Source of the DNA: JAKIYB01 sp964590255
GTDB lineage: Bacteria; Armatimonadota; Hebobacteria; CAIYQO01
Length of the DNA stretch: 64,000 nt
Reading direction: 5' to 3'
Assembly (NCBI GenBank): GCA_964590255.1
Contig: CAZPYA010000005.1
Location: 27,525 to 91,524, forward strand
The position numbers and the translations under genes were made by a program. Below are positions 35,022 through 44,325 of this stretch, piece by piece (the first letter of the stretch is position 1; the number at the start of each line of letters is the position of its first letter). Below the pieces are notes generated by a model. The model saw only the letters and a list, made by a program, of their open reading frames with translations. It had not been told where the DNA came from and searched no databases.

Positions 35022-35470
35022 TCGCCTGTACTCCTATACGACGCCAACGCGATCCCGAGACTGGCGCGGTCCGCGAGCGGGTCCTGCGCACTCAACAGTT
35101 GGTGATTGCGCACATAGTTCGCGGTCATGGCGGGGGCTGCCGGCAACGGGCCTGTCTGGTTGCCGCGGTACGCGACGAATCCCACCAGGAGGGTTGCCGC
35201 CACGCCCGCCGATGCCGTGACTCGCCACCAGAGATGGCTCCACCGCGGTCGTGTCTGTAACCTTTGGGCGACGCCTGGCCACAAATCCGTTGGCATCGTT
35301 GGCGCCGGCAGACGTGCCAATAGATGAGTCGTGCTGTTCAACGCGGCAAGTTCATGCCGGCACTGTGCGCATGTGGCCACATGACCGTCCAAACGCTTGC
35401 GCTCCTGGGCTGTCACGTATCCCGCGTCAAAGGCGGCAAGCTGTTCAATTGTGGGACACTGCTGCATCAT
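35018..35470 (-). CDS. Zinc-finger anti-sigma factor
   Basis: The 150-aa protein has an N-terminal cytoplasmic ZAS domain with H-x3-C-x2-C (GHVATCAQCRHEL near residue 30) and one membrane helix at about 85-102 (ASAGVAATLLVGFVAYRG). A short external tail follows. It starts MMQQCPTIEQLAAFDAG with GGAAGG upstream. It would bind the ECF factor 33401-34015 at the membrane. Unlike most such pairs it is not downstream of its sigma factor but convergent with it. Confidence 0.88.
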   Translation of the reverse strand: MMQQCPTIEQLAAFDAGYVTAQERKRLDGHVATCAQCRHELAALNSTTHLLARLPAPTMPTDLWPGVAQRLQTRPRWSHLWWRVTASAGVAATLLVGFVAYRGNQTGPLPAAPAMTANYVRNHQLLSAQDPLADRASLGIALASYRSTGE

Positions 35471-35615
35471 GACCTTCCTTGTTGCCCATGTTGGTGCATT
35501 ACCCTCAGCCTGTGTTCCTTCTCCCCCTCCTTCCTAAGGACGTTATGAGGGTACAGCACGTTCCATGCATTTCTGTGTCGTGGCAGCGCGGGAGGATCGC
35601 GTATCATCACACAGC

Positions 35616-35654
35616 ATCGACCCTGTAGACATAAATGGTATCCACAGGGTCGAT
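35616..35654 (-). terminator. Hairpin downstream of the metal-efflux operon
   Basis: An 11-bp perfect stem (35616-35626 with 35644-35654, arm ATCGACCCTGT) with a 17-base loop lies 40 bases after the stop of the HMA gene. No T-run follows. It may end the metal operon or be an operator for the anti-sigma unit; the 226-base gap shows nothing else. Confidence 0.45.
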
Positions 35655-35695
35655 ATTGAACGATCCGTACTGCGTACCGTTAATGGTGGTTGCTG

Positions 35696-36322
35696 TTAAT
35701 GGTGCCCCCCGTGGCTGCCGTGCGCGGAATGCCCGGTGGAAGCTTTCGGCGCCTCTGCTGTGGCCGGCGCGGTGAAGGCGACGGTGAATTTGAACTTATG
35801 CTTCGCCAGGGCATCGGCCAGGCTGGCAGTTGTCACCTTGGCGTCCCCATCAAATCGGATGCTGGCGATCTTCCCCGTTTTGTCCAGCGTCACGCCATGC
35901 ACGCCTTTGACCGCGGTCAGTGCCTTGGGGATTTCCGTGAAGCATGCCCGGCACATCGTTGCCTGCTTCGCACACATCGGCGTATCAATGAAGGCCTGGA
36001 GCGTGGCACCGTAGGTCTTTTTCTTATCCATCGCCGTCGGGTGCGCCGCAATCGCGTTCACAAACTGGCTCACGGAGATTTTCGCCTCATCGAGTGACGC
36101 CGTCACCTGTGCCGGCTTGAGTGTCGCCTTCACCTTAGTCACCCCCTTCAGCTTGGCCAGGTCTTTCTGCAGCCCATCCGGGCAGGCCTGGCAGTGGAAC
36201 CCGGTCACCGCCACCGTGACCTGTGTCAGCGTCGGTTTCTTCTCGGGTTCTCCCGCAAACGCCATAACACTGATCGCCAGTGCGACGACGCCAGTCAGTA
36301 CCCCTCCCCATACTTTCACCAT
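35696..36322 (-). CDS. Periplasmic heavy-metal-associated (HMA) domain protein
   Basis: The 208-aa protein has a signal peptide (GVVALAISVMAFAGEP). The first HMA-like fold includes VAVTGFHCQACPDGLQKDLA at residues 37-57, with the metal-binding CxxC as CQAC. A second HMA-like half covers about 110-175 with CAKQATMCRACF. The tail HSAHGSHGGHH is His-rich. Such proteins bind Cu(I), Hg(II) or related ions. GAGGAG precedes the ATG at 36322. Last gene of the operon running from 44138; it may hand metal to the pump or buffer the periplasm. Confidence 0.8.
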   Translation of the reverse strand: MVKVWGGVLTGVVALAISVMAFAGEPEKKPTLTQVTVAVTGFHCQACPDGLQKDLAKLKGVTKVKATLKPAQVTASLDEAKISVSQFVNAIAAHPTAMDKKKTYGATLQAFIDTPMCAKQATMCRACFTEIPKALTAVKGVHGVTLDKTGKIASIRFDGDAKVTTASLADALAKHKFKFTVAFTAPATAEAPKASTGHSAHGSHGGHH

Positions 36323-36343
36323 CGCATGTCTCCTCTCTCGTGG

Positions 36344-36841
36344 TCACTGTAAGTCGGTCAGCTTTGCCTGGGTTGCTAGCTGCTGCGCGGTCTGCCGCTG
36401 TGTGGCGGTCAGTGCGGCCAGCACGCGTTCCCAATACGCATGGCGTGTGGTGGCCAGCACGCCGGACAACCGCTGCACCTCCCCGCTGTGTCCCGTAACC
36501 TCTTGCGTCTTAGGACGTGGTTGTTCAGCCGTGCGTTCCATATAGATTTTGTACGCACGAGCGGCCGTGTTCAACCGTGCATGCACAGGGGCAATGTCTT
36601 TCCGGTAGGCGGTAGCGACAGCCGTGATCTTCTTCACCTGCCCGTCCGTCAACTGCAATTCCTGCCGGTGTTGCAGCACATATTCCGGGGCTGGCGCCAC
36701 GCCATGACTCATGCCGTGCACTTGTCGTTCGACCACCGGCCCTCGCGCGGTCGCCTGGCGCCTCTGGTAGACCTGTGTCCCGATGAGCACTACCGCGATC
36801 ATCACCGCGATCACCGTGCCGTATCCGAGTTTGAATTTCAT
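36344..36841 (-). CDS. Spy/CpxP-like periplasmic metal-stress protein
   Basis: A 165-aa protein with one N-terminal membrane or signal helix (YGTVIAVMIAVVLIGTQVY) and a helical external domain carrying two LTxxQ-type motifs, LTDGQVKKI near residue 65 and LTATQRQTAQQL near 145. This is the pattern of Spy, CpxP and CnrX/ZraP-type proteins, which chaperone proteins or sense metals. His residues in VHGMSHGV may bind metal. It starts 9 bases after the RND pump stop, inside the same operon. No catalytic function is expected. Confidence 0.75.
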   Translation of the reverse strand: MKFKLGYGTVIAVMIAVVLIGTQVYQRRQATARGPVVERQVHGMSHGVAPAPEYVLQHRQELQLTDGQVKKITAVATAYRKDIAPVHARLNTAARAYKIYMERTAEQPRPKTQEVTGHSGEVQRLSGVLATTRHAYWERVLAALTATQRQTAQQLATQAKLTDLQ

Positions 36842-36850
36842 GGTGTCACC

Positions 36851-39800
36851 TCAGTCGTGGGGGGTCGTGGCTTCTGCATCCTGTACGGGGACACGGTGGC
36901 CAAAGAGGCGTCGTCGCACCCGTGTCATGACATTGATGAAGTCGTCAGCATAAGTATGCAGGATGGGAATATCCAGCAGTGACAGGATCGTACCCACAAT
37001 CAATCCGCCGATCACCGCCGTCGCCAGCGGGCTGTAGGCGTCCGTCCCGGTCTTTGGGAAGAAGGCGATGGGCGCCAGCGCGATAATGGTGATAATCGAG
37101 GTCATGAGAATCGGCCGCAACCGTTGCGGGCACGCGGTGGCTACCGCTTCGTCCCGCGGGACGCCTTGCTCCCGGTACTTCATGATCAGGTCGATGAGTA
37201 GGATCGCCGTGGTGACGTCCATCCCGGTCAGCACAATCACACCGAGAATAGAAACCGTGCTGAACGCCTGATGCATGAAGAACAGGAAGACGAAAACCCC
37301 GGCCAGTTCCAACGGGATGGAGAAGATCATCTGTAATGGCTGCAGGAAGCCGCGGAACTGCGCGACCAGCACCAGGTAGATGAAGAACAGCGCCAGCCCC
37401 AACCCAATGAGCAGCCGTTTGAACGAGTCCATCATCTGCGTCATGTCGCCGCGCGTTTCGATGCCGTAGCCCGGCGGGAAATTCAATTCCTGCATGGCGC
37501 GCATCTGCACTTCCATCGACAGGTCCATCGAGGGACGGCTGCCGGGCAGGTAGAACCCCATGATGTTCACCGCTCGCCGCAGGCCGTCATGCTCGATGAC
37601 CGACGGCGCCTGGCGATACTCGACGGTCGCCAGCGCATTCAACGGTAGTTGCCGTCCGTCCGGTGTGGTGATGAAGGTGTGCGCCAGGTCCGCCGGCCCC
37701 GTCCGCTGCGCTTCAGCATAGCGCACGAGCACCGTATTCTGTCGGAGGTTGGGCTGTCGCCAAAATTCGTTCGTTAACCCGCCGCGCAGGGCGTAGTACG
37801 CCTGATCGGCCACCTCGGCGATACTCAAGCCCACTTGCGATGCGCGCACCGGGTCGACCTTCACCTCGTAGCTGGGGTTCGACAGATTCCAACTTGTCGC
37901 CACCTGGTACATGCCCTTCGTCTCGCGAGCGATCTGCGCCACCTGGTTGCCCAATTCCGCAATCTTCTCCGAGTCTTTGCCGTAGACCAGCAACTGCACC
38001 GGCGCGGCGGAGGAGGCCATCACGTCCGAGCCCATCTCCTTGATGGTGAAACGCCGGATGCCCGGAATGGTCGCCAGCGCCTTCTGCTGCACACTGTCGA
38101 TGACATCCCATATCGTTTTCTCACGGTCATCCTTATCCGAGAAGGTCAGCATCATCGTTGCCGCGTTTACCGACGGCATGGCATAGCCGGTGTAGTAGGC
38201 GCCGGTGGCTTCAAAGGCCGACTCGGCGCCAATCTCGATGGAGGCGTGCTTGATCTCCGGATGCTTGAGCATAATCTGCTCAACTTTGCGCACGGCCTCC
38301 TCGGTTGCCGCAAATGAGGTGCCCGGTTTCATCTCGAATGCGCCATAGGCCTGCCCGACATCGGCCAGCGGCATCATCTCCGAGCCGATGAAGTAGTAGA
38401 AGCCAAACCCGATGATGATCGTCGCCAGCACGCGCGCCATGTTGACGAACCGGTGCTTGAGCATCCAGCGGATGAGCCGCTCGTAGCCGTGTTCCATCCG
38501 ATCCAGCAGTCGCTGGAACGGCTGCAGGAGCAGGGTATAGAGTCGTCCGCTGCGCTCACGCTCCAGTTCCTCGTGCGGCTTGAGCAGCGAGGCGGCCATA
38601 ATCGCGGTGAGGGTGAAGGACACGATGGTGGAGGCGATGAGCCCAAAGATCATCGGCCACACCAACCCGACAAACATTAACTGAGTAATGCCTCCGCTGA
38701 AGAGCAGCGGCACCAGCGCGATGACGAATACCACCGTCGAGGCAATCACCGCCAAGCGCACTTCGGTGATGCCGTCGATGGTCGCCGTCTTCGCGTCTTT
38801 CCCCATACGCAGGTGCCGTTCTACCGCATGGATGTCGATGATGGAGTCGTCGACCAATCGCCCGATCACCAGCAGCAACCCGATGAGGGTGCTGGAATCG
38901 AGCGTCATCCCCATCGGGATAAGGGCAATAATCGCCATCGCCATGGAAATGGGGATGGTAGTGAGACTAATCAGCGTGCCGCGCCACTCACCCAGGAAGA
39001 AGAGCACCGCAATGCCGGTCAGGAGAATGGCCAGCGCCAGTTCATGGAACATGTTGTCGAAGAGGATATCTACAAACGCCGCGTTATTGTATGACTCTTC
39101 AAACTTGATGCCCGGATGCGCGTCTTCCAGCAGCTTGAGTTGTTGCGTGATGCCGGCGATCACCTTGGGTGACGAGGCGTCGGGGTCTTGCAGTACTGAG
39201 ACGCCGATAGATTCGTCCACCTTGCCGTTATGCAGGTGATGGTAGGCGCTCCGGCGTTCCCAGTGCGTATCTTCTACCGAGGCCACGTCACGCAGATACA
39301 TGGTGCGCGGTACGGTCGCTGGCGAGACTTCCCCGGTCTGCTGTGGGAGACTCGTGCTCGACTTGAGCGGAAGGATAAGCAGGTCCTCCGCGTTGACGAC
39401 CTTGCTGTCGATACGGACAATCGCTTCATTTGGTCCCGATGTCAACGTGCCGCCGGGCTTGGCCACGTTATATTGGTCGACGGCATTCCGCACGTCGAGG
39501 ATACTCAAACCATACGCCGCCAGCTTATCCCGATCCACCACCACCTGCAATTGCCGACGGTAGCCACCGAACGGCACGACGGAGTAGACATTATTCACCG
39601 TCTTCAGCCGGTTGACGATCTCATTATCCGCCAGTTCGCGCAGTTCGGCCTTCGTCCACCGCTCATCGCCGGTGAGCGAGAGTGAGAGCACCGGCACGTT
39701 GAGCGGGTCGATGGCCAGCACCCAGGAGGGCTTGAGGTTGGCCCCCGTCATCGGCAGGTTCGCCTGCACGACATTCATGAGTGCCTGCACGTCGAACAAG

Positions 39801-40162
39801 GCCTTCTGCATGTCGATGCCGTAGTTGAACTCGAGCGAGACGATGGAGAACCCGTCCTGCGAGGTTGACCGCAGGTAGCGCAGGTTCTTGATATTCACCA
39901 TCTGCTCTTCGATGGGCTTGCTGATGTAGAGTTCCATCTCTTCCGCAGAGAGCCCCGGCATCATGGAAACGACGCCGATCATGGGACTTTCCACATAGGG
40001 CATCATGCGCCGCGGCATCGCCCCGCCGATGGCCAGCATGGCGGCCACCACGACGGCGACATAGAAGGCAATCACCGGGTAGGGATTCTCGATGCTCCAC
40101 TTTGAAATATTAAAGGTCGTGTGTTGCACCGTATTTGCGATGCGTTCACGAATATTAGCCAT
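36851..40162 (-). CDS. RND-family efflux pump inner-membrane protein
   Basis: The 1103-aa protein has the RND plan: helix 1 (PYPVIAFYVAVVVAAMLAIG), a large periplasmic loop, helices 2-6, helix 7, a second loop and helices 8-12. The central segment GMTLDSSTLIGLLLVIGRLV with DDSIIDIHAVERH carries the two Asp residues of the proton relay in helix 4. It resembles HME/CzcA-CusA and general HAE pumps, so metal as substrate is inferred from the neighbours. GTG 40165 and ATG 40162 are alternatives; AAGGAG upstream fits 40162. It works with the adaptor 40230-42806 and the TolC-like protein 42819-44138. Confidence 0.92.
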   Translation of the reverse strand: MANIRERIANTVQHTTFNISKWSIENPYPVIAFYVAVVVAAMLAIGGAMPRRMMPYVESPMIGVVSMMPGLSAEEMELYISKPIEEQMVNIKNLRYLRSTSQDGFSIVSLEFNYGIDMQKALFDVQALMNVVQANLPMTGANLKPSWVLAIDPLNVPVLSLSLTGDERWTKAELRELADNEIVNRLKTVNNVYSVVPFGGYRRQLQVVVDRDKLAAYGLSILDVRNAVDQYNVAKPGGTLTSGPNEAIVRIDSKVVNAEDLLILPLKSSTSLPQQTGEVSPATVPRTMYLRDVASVEDTHWERRSAYHHLHNGKVDESIGVSVLQDPDASSPKVIAGITQQLKLLEDAHPGIKFEESYNNAAFVDILFDNMFHELALAILLTGIAVLFFLGEWRGTLISLTTIPISMAMAIIALIPMGMTLDSSTLIGLLLVIGRLVDDSIIDIHAVERHLRMGKDAKTATIDGITEVRLAVIASTVVFVIALVPLLFSGGITQLMFVGLVWPMIFGLIASTIVSFTLTAIMAASLLKPHEELERERSGRLYTLLLQPFQRLLDRMEHGYERLIRWMLKHRFVNMARVLATIIIGFGFYYFIGSEMMPLADVGQAYGAFEMKPGTSFAATEEAVRKVEQIMLKHPEIKHASIEIGAESAFEATGAYYTGYAMPSVNAATMMLTFSDKDDREKTIWDVIDSVQQKALATIPGIRRFTIKEMGSDVMASSAAPVQLLVYGKDSEKIAELGNQVAQIARETKGMYQVATSWNLSNPSYEVKVDPVRASQVGLSIAEVADQAYYALRGGLTNEFWRQPNLRQNTVLVRYAEAQRTGPADLAHTFITTPDGRQLPLNALATVEYRQAPSVIEHDGLRRAVNIMGFYLPGSRPSMDLSMEVQMRAMQELNFPPGYGIETRGDMTQMMDSFKRLLIGLGLALFFIYLVLVAQFRGFLQPLQMIFSIPLELAGVFVFLFFMHQAFSTVSILGVIVLTGMDVTTAILLIDLIMKYREQGVPRDEAVATACPQRLRPILMTSIITIIALAPIAFFPKTGTDAYSPLATAVIGGLIVGTILSLLDIPILHTYADDFINVMTRVRRRLFGHRVPVQDAEATTPHD

Positions 40163-40229
40163 CACCTACGCTCCTTACGCCCCCAGAGAACGGAAGTTTC
40201 CCCGGGAGACCCATGCTTGTGCTGTCACG

Positions 40230-42806
40230 TTACTTCTTTTTCTCGAGATCCATGCCGCACTTCGGACAGCTTCCCGGCTTCGTACTGGTCACCTCAGGAT
40301 GCATCGGACAGACAAACTGTTTCGTTGCCTGCTCCTTGACCAGGTCCATGCCACACTTCGGGCACTTGCCAGGTTTCGTGCTCTTCACTTCGGGATGCAT
40401 CGAACAGGTATACATCACGTCTGCTGTGGCTGGGCTCGGTGCCGACTTGGTCACATGAGGTGCCGTCGTTTTTCTGGAAACCATGGTCGTCTTTGCATGG
40501 TTTACATGCGGGGTAGGTGATGTCTTCACCGCTGGAAAGGGCTCAGGAGAAGGGGAGGGTGCCAATGGCATCGGCGCATCGACCGCCTGGACGACTGTGG
40601 GGGTATAAGTGGCTTGCTGGACCACGGTGACTTTATCGCCGTCTCGCAGATTATCCTGACCCGAAACCACGACAACCGCCCCATCCTCCAGGCCACCAAG
40701 GATCGCTGTACGCGTATTACTCATCCCCCCGGTCGTCACGGCAACCCGCTTGGCGATACTCTGGAAGCCATTAGTGACCACCGTCATGACACTGGTCTCG
40801 CCATCACGCCGGAGGACGGCATGGTTCGGCACGGTGATCACCTGTTGCTGCGCGCCATTCACCTGTAGGTCGACGCTCAGATACTGACCAGGCTGGAGCC
40901 GCCCATCGGCATTCGGCACGCGCGCCTCCACCACGGCGGTACGGGCGGTAGTGTCGCGCACGGGGAAGATCGCCGTCACCTTGCCGATAATGTGGCGCGT
41001 TGGATCGTTGATGGTGTGTGCGCTGAGCTGTTGCCCCGGACGAATGCCGGCCAAGTCCGTTTCAGACACGTTGACTTGCAGACGGACATGATCGATCTTC
41101 GCAATCTTCAGAATCGCCATGCCGGGCTGCACCAGCACACCGGGGCCGGTCACGCGCGCCGTCACGACGCCACTAGAGGCGGCGCGAATATCGGTGTAGC
41201 CACGTACCGTACTGGCTTCTTGCAACGCCGCCTGTGCCCGGCGCAACTCCGCTTGCGCCATACCGGATTTCGCGGTCGCCGCCGACAAGCCCGCATCGGC
41301 ACCCCGAGCTTCCGCCAGGGCGGTTTGTACCATCGCCTGGGTTTCCGTGACACGTCCGGAGGCACTCTCACGATCAGCCAGCATCTGCTCCTGCCGCGCT
41401 TCGGCGGTGGCGATATCGGCTTGCGCTGCCGCTTGTCGGGCCTGGGCTTGGGCAAGCTCCTGCTGGGCACGCTTCACGCCTGCCTGGGCCGTGCGCACGG
41501 CGGCTTTGGCTTGATTGAGTTTCGCTTTGGCGGTCTCGGCCTGTGCCGTCTCGCGGTCGAGTTCTTCCTTGGCGATAGCGCCGACCTCATACAGCTTCTT
41601 GGCGCGGGCAATCTCACCCGTCCAATACGTCACATCGGCCTGCATGCTGTCTACCTCACTCTGGGCTTGCAGCACCATTTCCTGCGCTTCTTCGATGCCT
41701 GCCTGTGCCGCACTTACCGCGCTCTCGGCTTCACGAGCCATTTGCTTCGCACGGATCAACTCATTTTGTGCGGCTTTCACGCCCCCCTCGGCACTTTTGG
41801 CCGCCGACTGGGCCTGGGTGAGTTGTGCTCGGGCAATCTCAACCGTGCTTTGCGCACGGGCTTGGTCAGCACGCGCCGCCGCAATCTCTGCACTCGCCAT
41901 AACGTTGCCTTGTGCGGCGCCCGCGCTACCATACGCAGCTTGATTTTCCTTGGCGCGAAGTTCATTGGTATCCAGCCGTGCCACCACCTGGCCGGCAGTC
42001 ACCCGGTCACCAGGGTAAAACGGCATCGAAATCAGCCGCCCCATCACGCGTGGATAGATATCTTCTTCACTATCCGGTACAACAGTGCCGGTGTAGCTGA
42101 CCGTTGATTGAAACGGCCCGGCATGCACCGTTTCCGCCCCGACCGCGATGGTGCCGGGCGCCGCCTGGGCACTCATATCCATAAACGCGGACTGATGTAC
42201 CGTCGAGATGGTCGGATCACGAAATTTGTTCACCACAAAGATGGTGCCGGCGAGGACCACCGCTAGGGTCAGGACGCCGGCGATGATGCCACGGGCACGC
42301 TGGGGGATGCGCCGGCGAAGAACCACGACCCCGATGCCGGCCAGGATCAGGAGCGCCACAAGGATCACCCCCCATGGCAGCCGCGGACCTGATCCTTTGG
42401 CGGTGATGCCCTTGCCGGTATCGACCAGGAAATGGGCCGTGCCGTCACCATCCATTTTCATGCCGGCCATCTGTTGGACGGTCACCTCGACCTTCCACTC
42501 ACCGGCCATGGAAAAATCGACTGTTGCACCATATTCGCCGGGATTGGCGCCTGCCGTGGCCTTGGCATCCGCAGGCATGGGCATGCTGGTCATATCAATA
42601 TGCACATCCACCCCAGCCCCGGACAGCGGCTTGTCGCCATCAAAAACCTTGATGATAAGGAGATTTTCCCCTACCGACGGCGGCGACGGCTGGCTGGACA
42701 ACTCGACGCGAAACTTGCCGGCCGTCCCAACCACGCTCTCGCCAGCCCACACCAGACTGGTGGTGAGCAAGAGACCAACAATGAGCAGGATCGTAATACG
42801 GAACAT
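40230..42806 (-). CDS. Composite RND adaptor with YtkA-like and metal-binding domains
   Basis: This 858-aa membrane fusion protein is unusually long. After a signal sequence (ITILLIVGLLLTTSLVWAG), residues 25-135 resemble a FixH/YtkA-like beta sandwich (SPPSVGENLLIIKVFDG, GEWKVEVTVQQM). Two membrane helices lie at about 143-160 and 172-190. The HlyD/CusB core starts near 220 (VVPDSEEDIYPRVMGRLISM) and holds a very long coiled coil rich in Ala and Gln. The final 60 residues carry two copies of the heavy-metal-binding domain (YTCSMHPEV and FVCPMHPEV, each with CPKCGMDL). GGAGG precedes the ATG. It links the pump to the outer-membrane channel and probably binds Cu, Ag, Zn or similar metals. Confidence 0.88.
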   Translation of the reverse strand: MFRITILLIVGLLLTTSLVWAGESVVGTAGKFRVELSSQPSPPSVGENLLIIKVFDGDKPLSGAGVDVHIDMTSMPMPADAKATAGANPGEYGATVDFSMAGEWKVEVTVQQMAGMKMDGDGTAHFLVDTGKGITAKGSGPRLPWGVILVALLILAGIGVVVLRRRIPQRARGIIAGVLTLAVVLAGTIFVVNKFRDPTISTVHQSAFMDMSAQAAPGTIAVGAETVHAGPFQSTVSYTGTVVPDSEEDIYPRVMGRLISMPFYPGDRVTAGQVVARLDTNELRAKENQAAYGSAGAAQGNVMASAEIAAARADQARAQSTVEIARAQLTQAQSAAKSAEGGVKAAQNELIRAKQMAREAESAVSAAQAGIEEAQEMVLQAQSEVDSMQADVTYWTGEIARAKKLYEVGAIAKEELDRETAQAETAKAKLNQAKAAVRTAQAGVKRAQQELAQAQARQAAAQADIATAEARQEQMLADRESASGRVTETQAMVQTALAEARGADAGLSAATAKSGMAQAELRRAQAALQEASTVRGYTDIRAASSGVVTARVTGPGVLVQPGMAILKIAKIDHVRLQVNVSETDLAGIRPGQQLSAHTINDPTRHIIGKVTAIFPVRDTTARTAVVEARVPNADGRLQPGQYLSVDLQVNGAQQQVITVPNHAVLRRDGETSVMTVVTNGFQSIAKRVAVTTGGMSNTRTAILGGLEDGAVVVVSGQDNLRDGDKVTVVQQATYTPTVVQAVDAPMPLAPSPSPEPFPAVKTSPTPHVNHAKTTMVSRKTTAPHVTKSAPSPATADVMYTCSMHPEVKSTKPGKCPKCGMDLVKEQATKQFVCPMHPEVTSTKPGSCPKCGMDLEKKK

Positions 42807-42818
42807 GGGGAATCCTCC

Positions 42819-44138
42819 TTATCCCTCGGGCGAGGGCGTAATCGTCTCAAGCCCCATCGCCCGATAAAGTTCGGCGAGGGCAATACGGTATTGGGCCTGG
42901 GCAGCGACGAGACTTTGCTGCGCCTCGGTACGGGCCTGTAGGGCATCCAGCAACTCGACGACGATGCTTTTCCCGGCCTGGTAGCGGGCCAGGGCCACGG
43001 CATACGATTCCTGGGCGGCCGTCACCTGCTGGGTGGCCGTGTCAATATTCTGGCGAGCCGCGTCGACGCGGGCCTCCGCGGCGGTCACCTCCGCGCGCAC
43101 CTGGAGCACGACGCTCTCCCGCATGGCTTGCGTGCGCTGCACATCCTGCTCTGCCTCCTGCACTTCGGACTTGCGCCGTCCCCCATCGACCAGGGGAATC
43201 CCGGCCATCACCCCGGCAGAGATGCCCACTGAGCGGTTCATCTCGCCAGGGATTCCCCCGTCGACCATGCCAAAGGCATACACCTGCGGGCGGTACTGCG
43301 CCTGGCGCGCCCGCACCGTGGCCTGGGCGGCTTCAATCAGCGATTGCGCCGCGTGGAGTTCCGGCCGTGTGACCAGCGCGGTATTAATGGCATTCACCGG
43401 CGGCGCTCCCAACGTCAACGCAGGTTCCGGGGCGATCAAGGCGGTGATGGGCATCGCCAGGACAGCCGCCAGGTTCGCCTTCGCCACGGTCACCTCAGCG
43501 TTGGCATTCGTCACCTGCTGTTGGGCCTTGGCAAGCGCAGCTTGACTGCGTAGCAGATCAAACCGAGGGATTTTCCCGACGTCAAAGAGCTGCTGCGCCA
43601 CCTTGGTGGCTTCAGTTTGCGTCTGCAGCACGTCCACGGCGACCCGCTGCATGGCGAGGCTCTCTACCCACTCGGCATAGCGCATGCGTGCCTCACGGGC
43701 AACATTGATACGTGTCACTGTCACCTGTGAGGCGACCGCCGCCTGCTGACGCTGTGCGGCTTGGACCGTCGCTTGCAGGCGGCCTCCCGTGCTCAACGGA
43801 TAGAGCGCCATGGCGCCGACCTGGACGCCGCTCTCACCCGGCACGCGCGTGGTGGTTTCGGCCATGAGCCCCGGCACCCCGAGCGTGTTGGCCATATTGC
43901 TCCCAGCAATCACCCCGGTGCCGGTCACCTGCAACGCCGTCTCGGATTTCGCCATCCCTACGCGCGCCAACGCACTCTGCGCTTCGGCGTGTGCAGCCCG
44001 GATCGCCGGGTGCTGTTGTAAGGCCAGCGACACGGCCTGTGCTTCTGACAACACAGGGATCACCTGCTCGTCAGCGCTGGCCAGTGATACGACCAGTAGA
44101 AGAAGTGTACTATAGAGTATACCTCGCCAGTGTTGCAT
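42819..44138 (-). CDS. TolC-like outer-membrane efflux protein
   Basis: The 439-aa product begins MQHWRGILYSTLLLLVVSLA, a signal peptide, and has two long coiled-coil repeats typical of TolC/CusC channels (AQAVSLALQQHPAIRAAHAE near residue 35, matched by VTAAQESYAVALARYQAGKS near 385). The frame opens at 44165, but GAGGAGG lies 9 bases before the ATG at 44138. First gene of the metal-efflux operon, 12 bases before the adaptor. There is no lipobox Cys. The upstream gap to 44326 contains an inverted repeat at 44253-44277 that may be an operator. Confidence 0.9.
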   Translation of the reverse strand: MQHWRGILYSTLLLLVVSLASADEQVIPVLSEAQAVSLALQQHPAIRAAHAEAQSALARVGMAKSETALQVTGTGVIAGSNMANTLGVPGLMAETTTRVPGESGVQVGAMALYPLSTGGRLQATVQAAQRQQAAVASQVTVTRINVAREARMRYAEWVESLAMQRVAVDVLQTQTEATKVAQQLFDVGKIPRFDLLRSQAALAKAQQQVTNANAEVTVAKANLAAVLAMPITALIAPEPALTLGAPPVNAINTALVTRPELHAAQSLIEAAQATVRARQAQYRPQVYAFGMVDGGIPGEMNRSVGISAGVMAGIPLVDGGRRKSEVQEAEQDVQRTQAMRESVVLQVRAEVTAAEARVDAARQNIDTATQQVTAAQESYAVALARYQAGKSIVVELLDALQARTEAQQSLVAAQAQYRIALAELYRAMGLETITPSPEG

Positions 44139-44252
44139 CGCCGTGTTCCTCCTCGGATCAGCCAATCACCATTGCTGTCTGATTATTCAGGACGTCACCG
44201 ATGGCCATCGGGTTCCATGAGATTCCTCGGTGGTCCAGTGCCCTGTGCAGAC

Positions 44253-44277
44253 GGTGTTGTTGGGCCGGGACAACACC
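44253..44277. promoter_or_regulatory. Inverted repeat upstream of the efflux operon
   Basis: GGTGTTGT (44253-44260) pairs with ACAACACC (44270-44277) across 9 bases, 115 bases before the start of the efflux operon. It could be an operator for a metal-responsive regulator. On the + strand AAAGGAG at 44288 precedes an 11-codon frame MVRSFLSALND, which may be a leftover of the integrase region. Confidence 0.35.
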
Positions 44278-44325
44278 GGTCACACGAAAGGAGATCAATG
44301 GTGAGAAGCTTCCTCTCGGCCCTCA

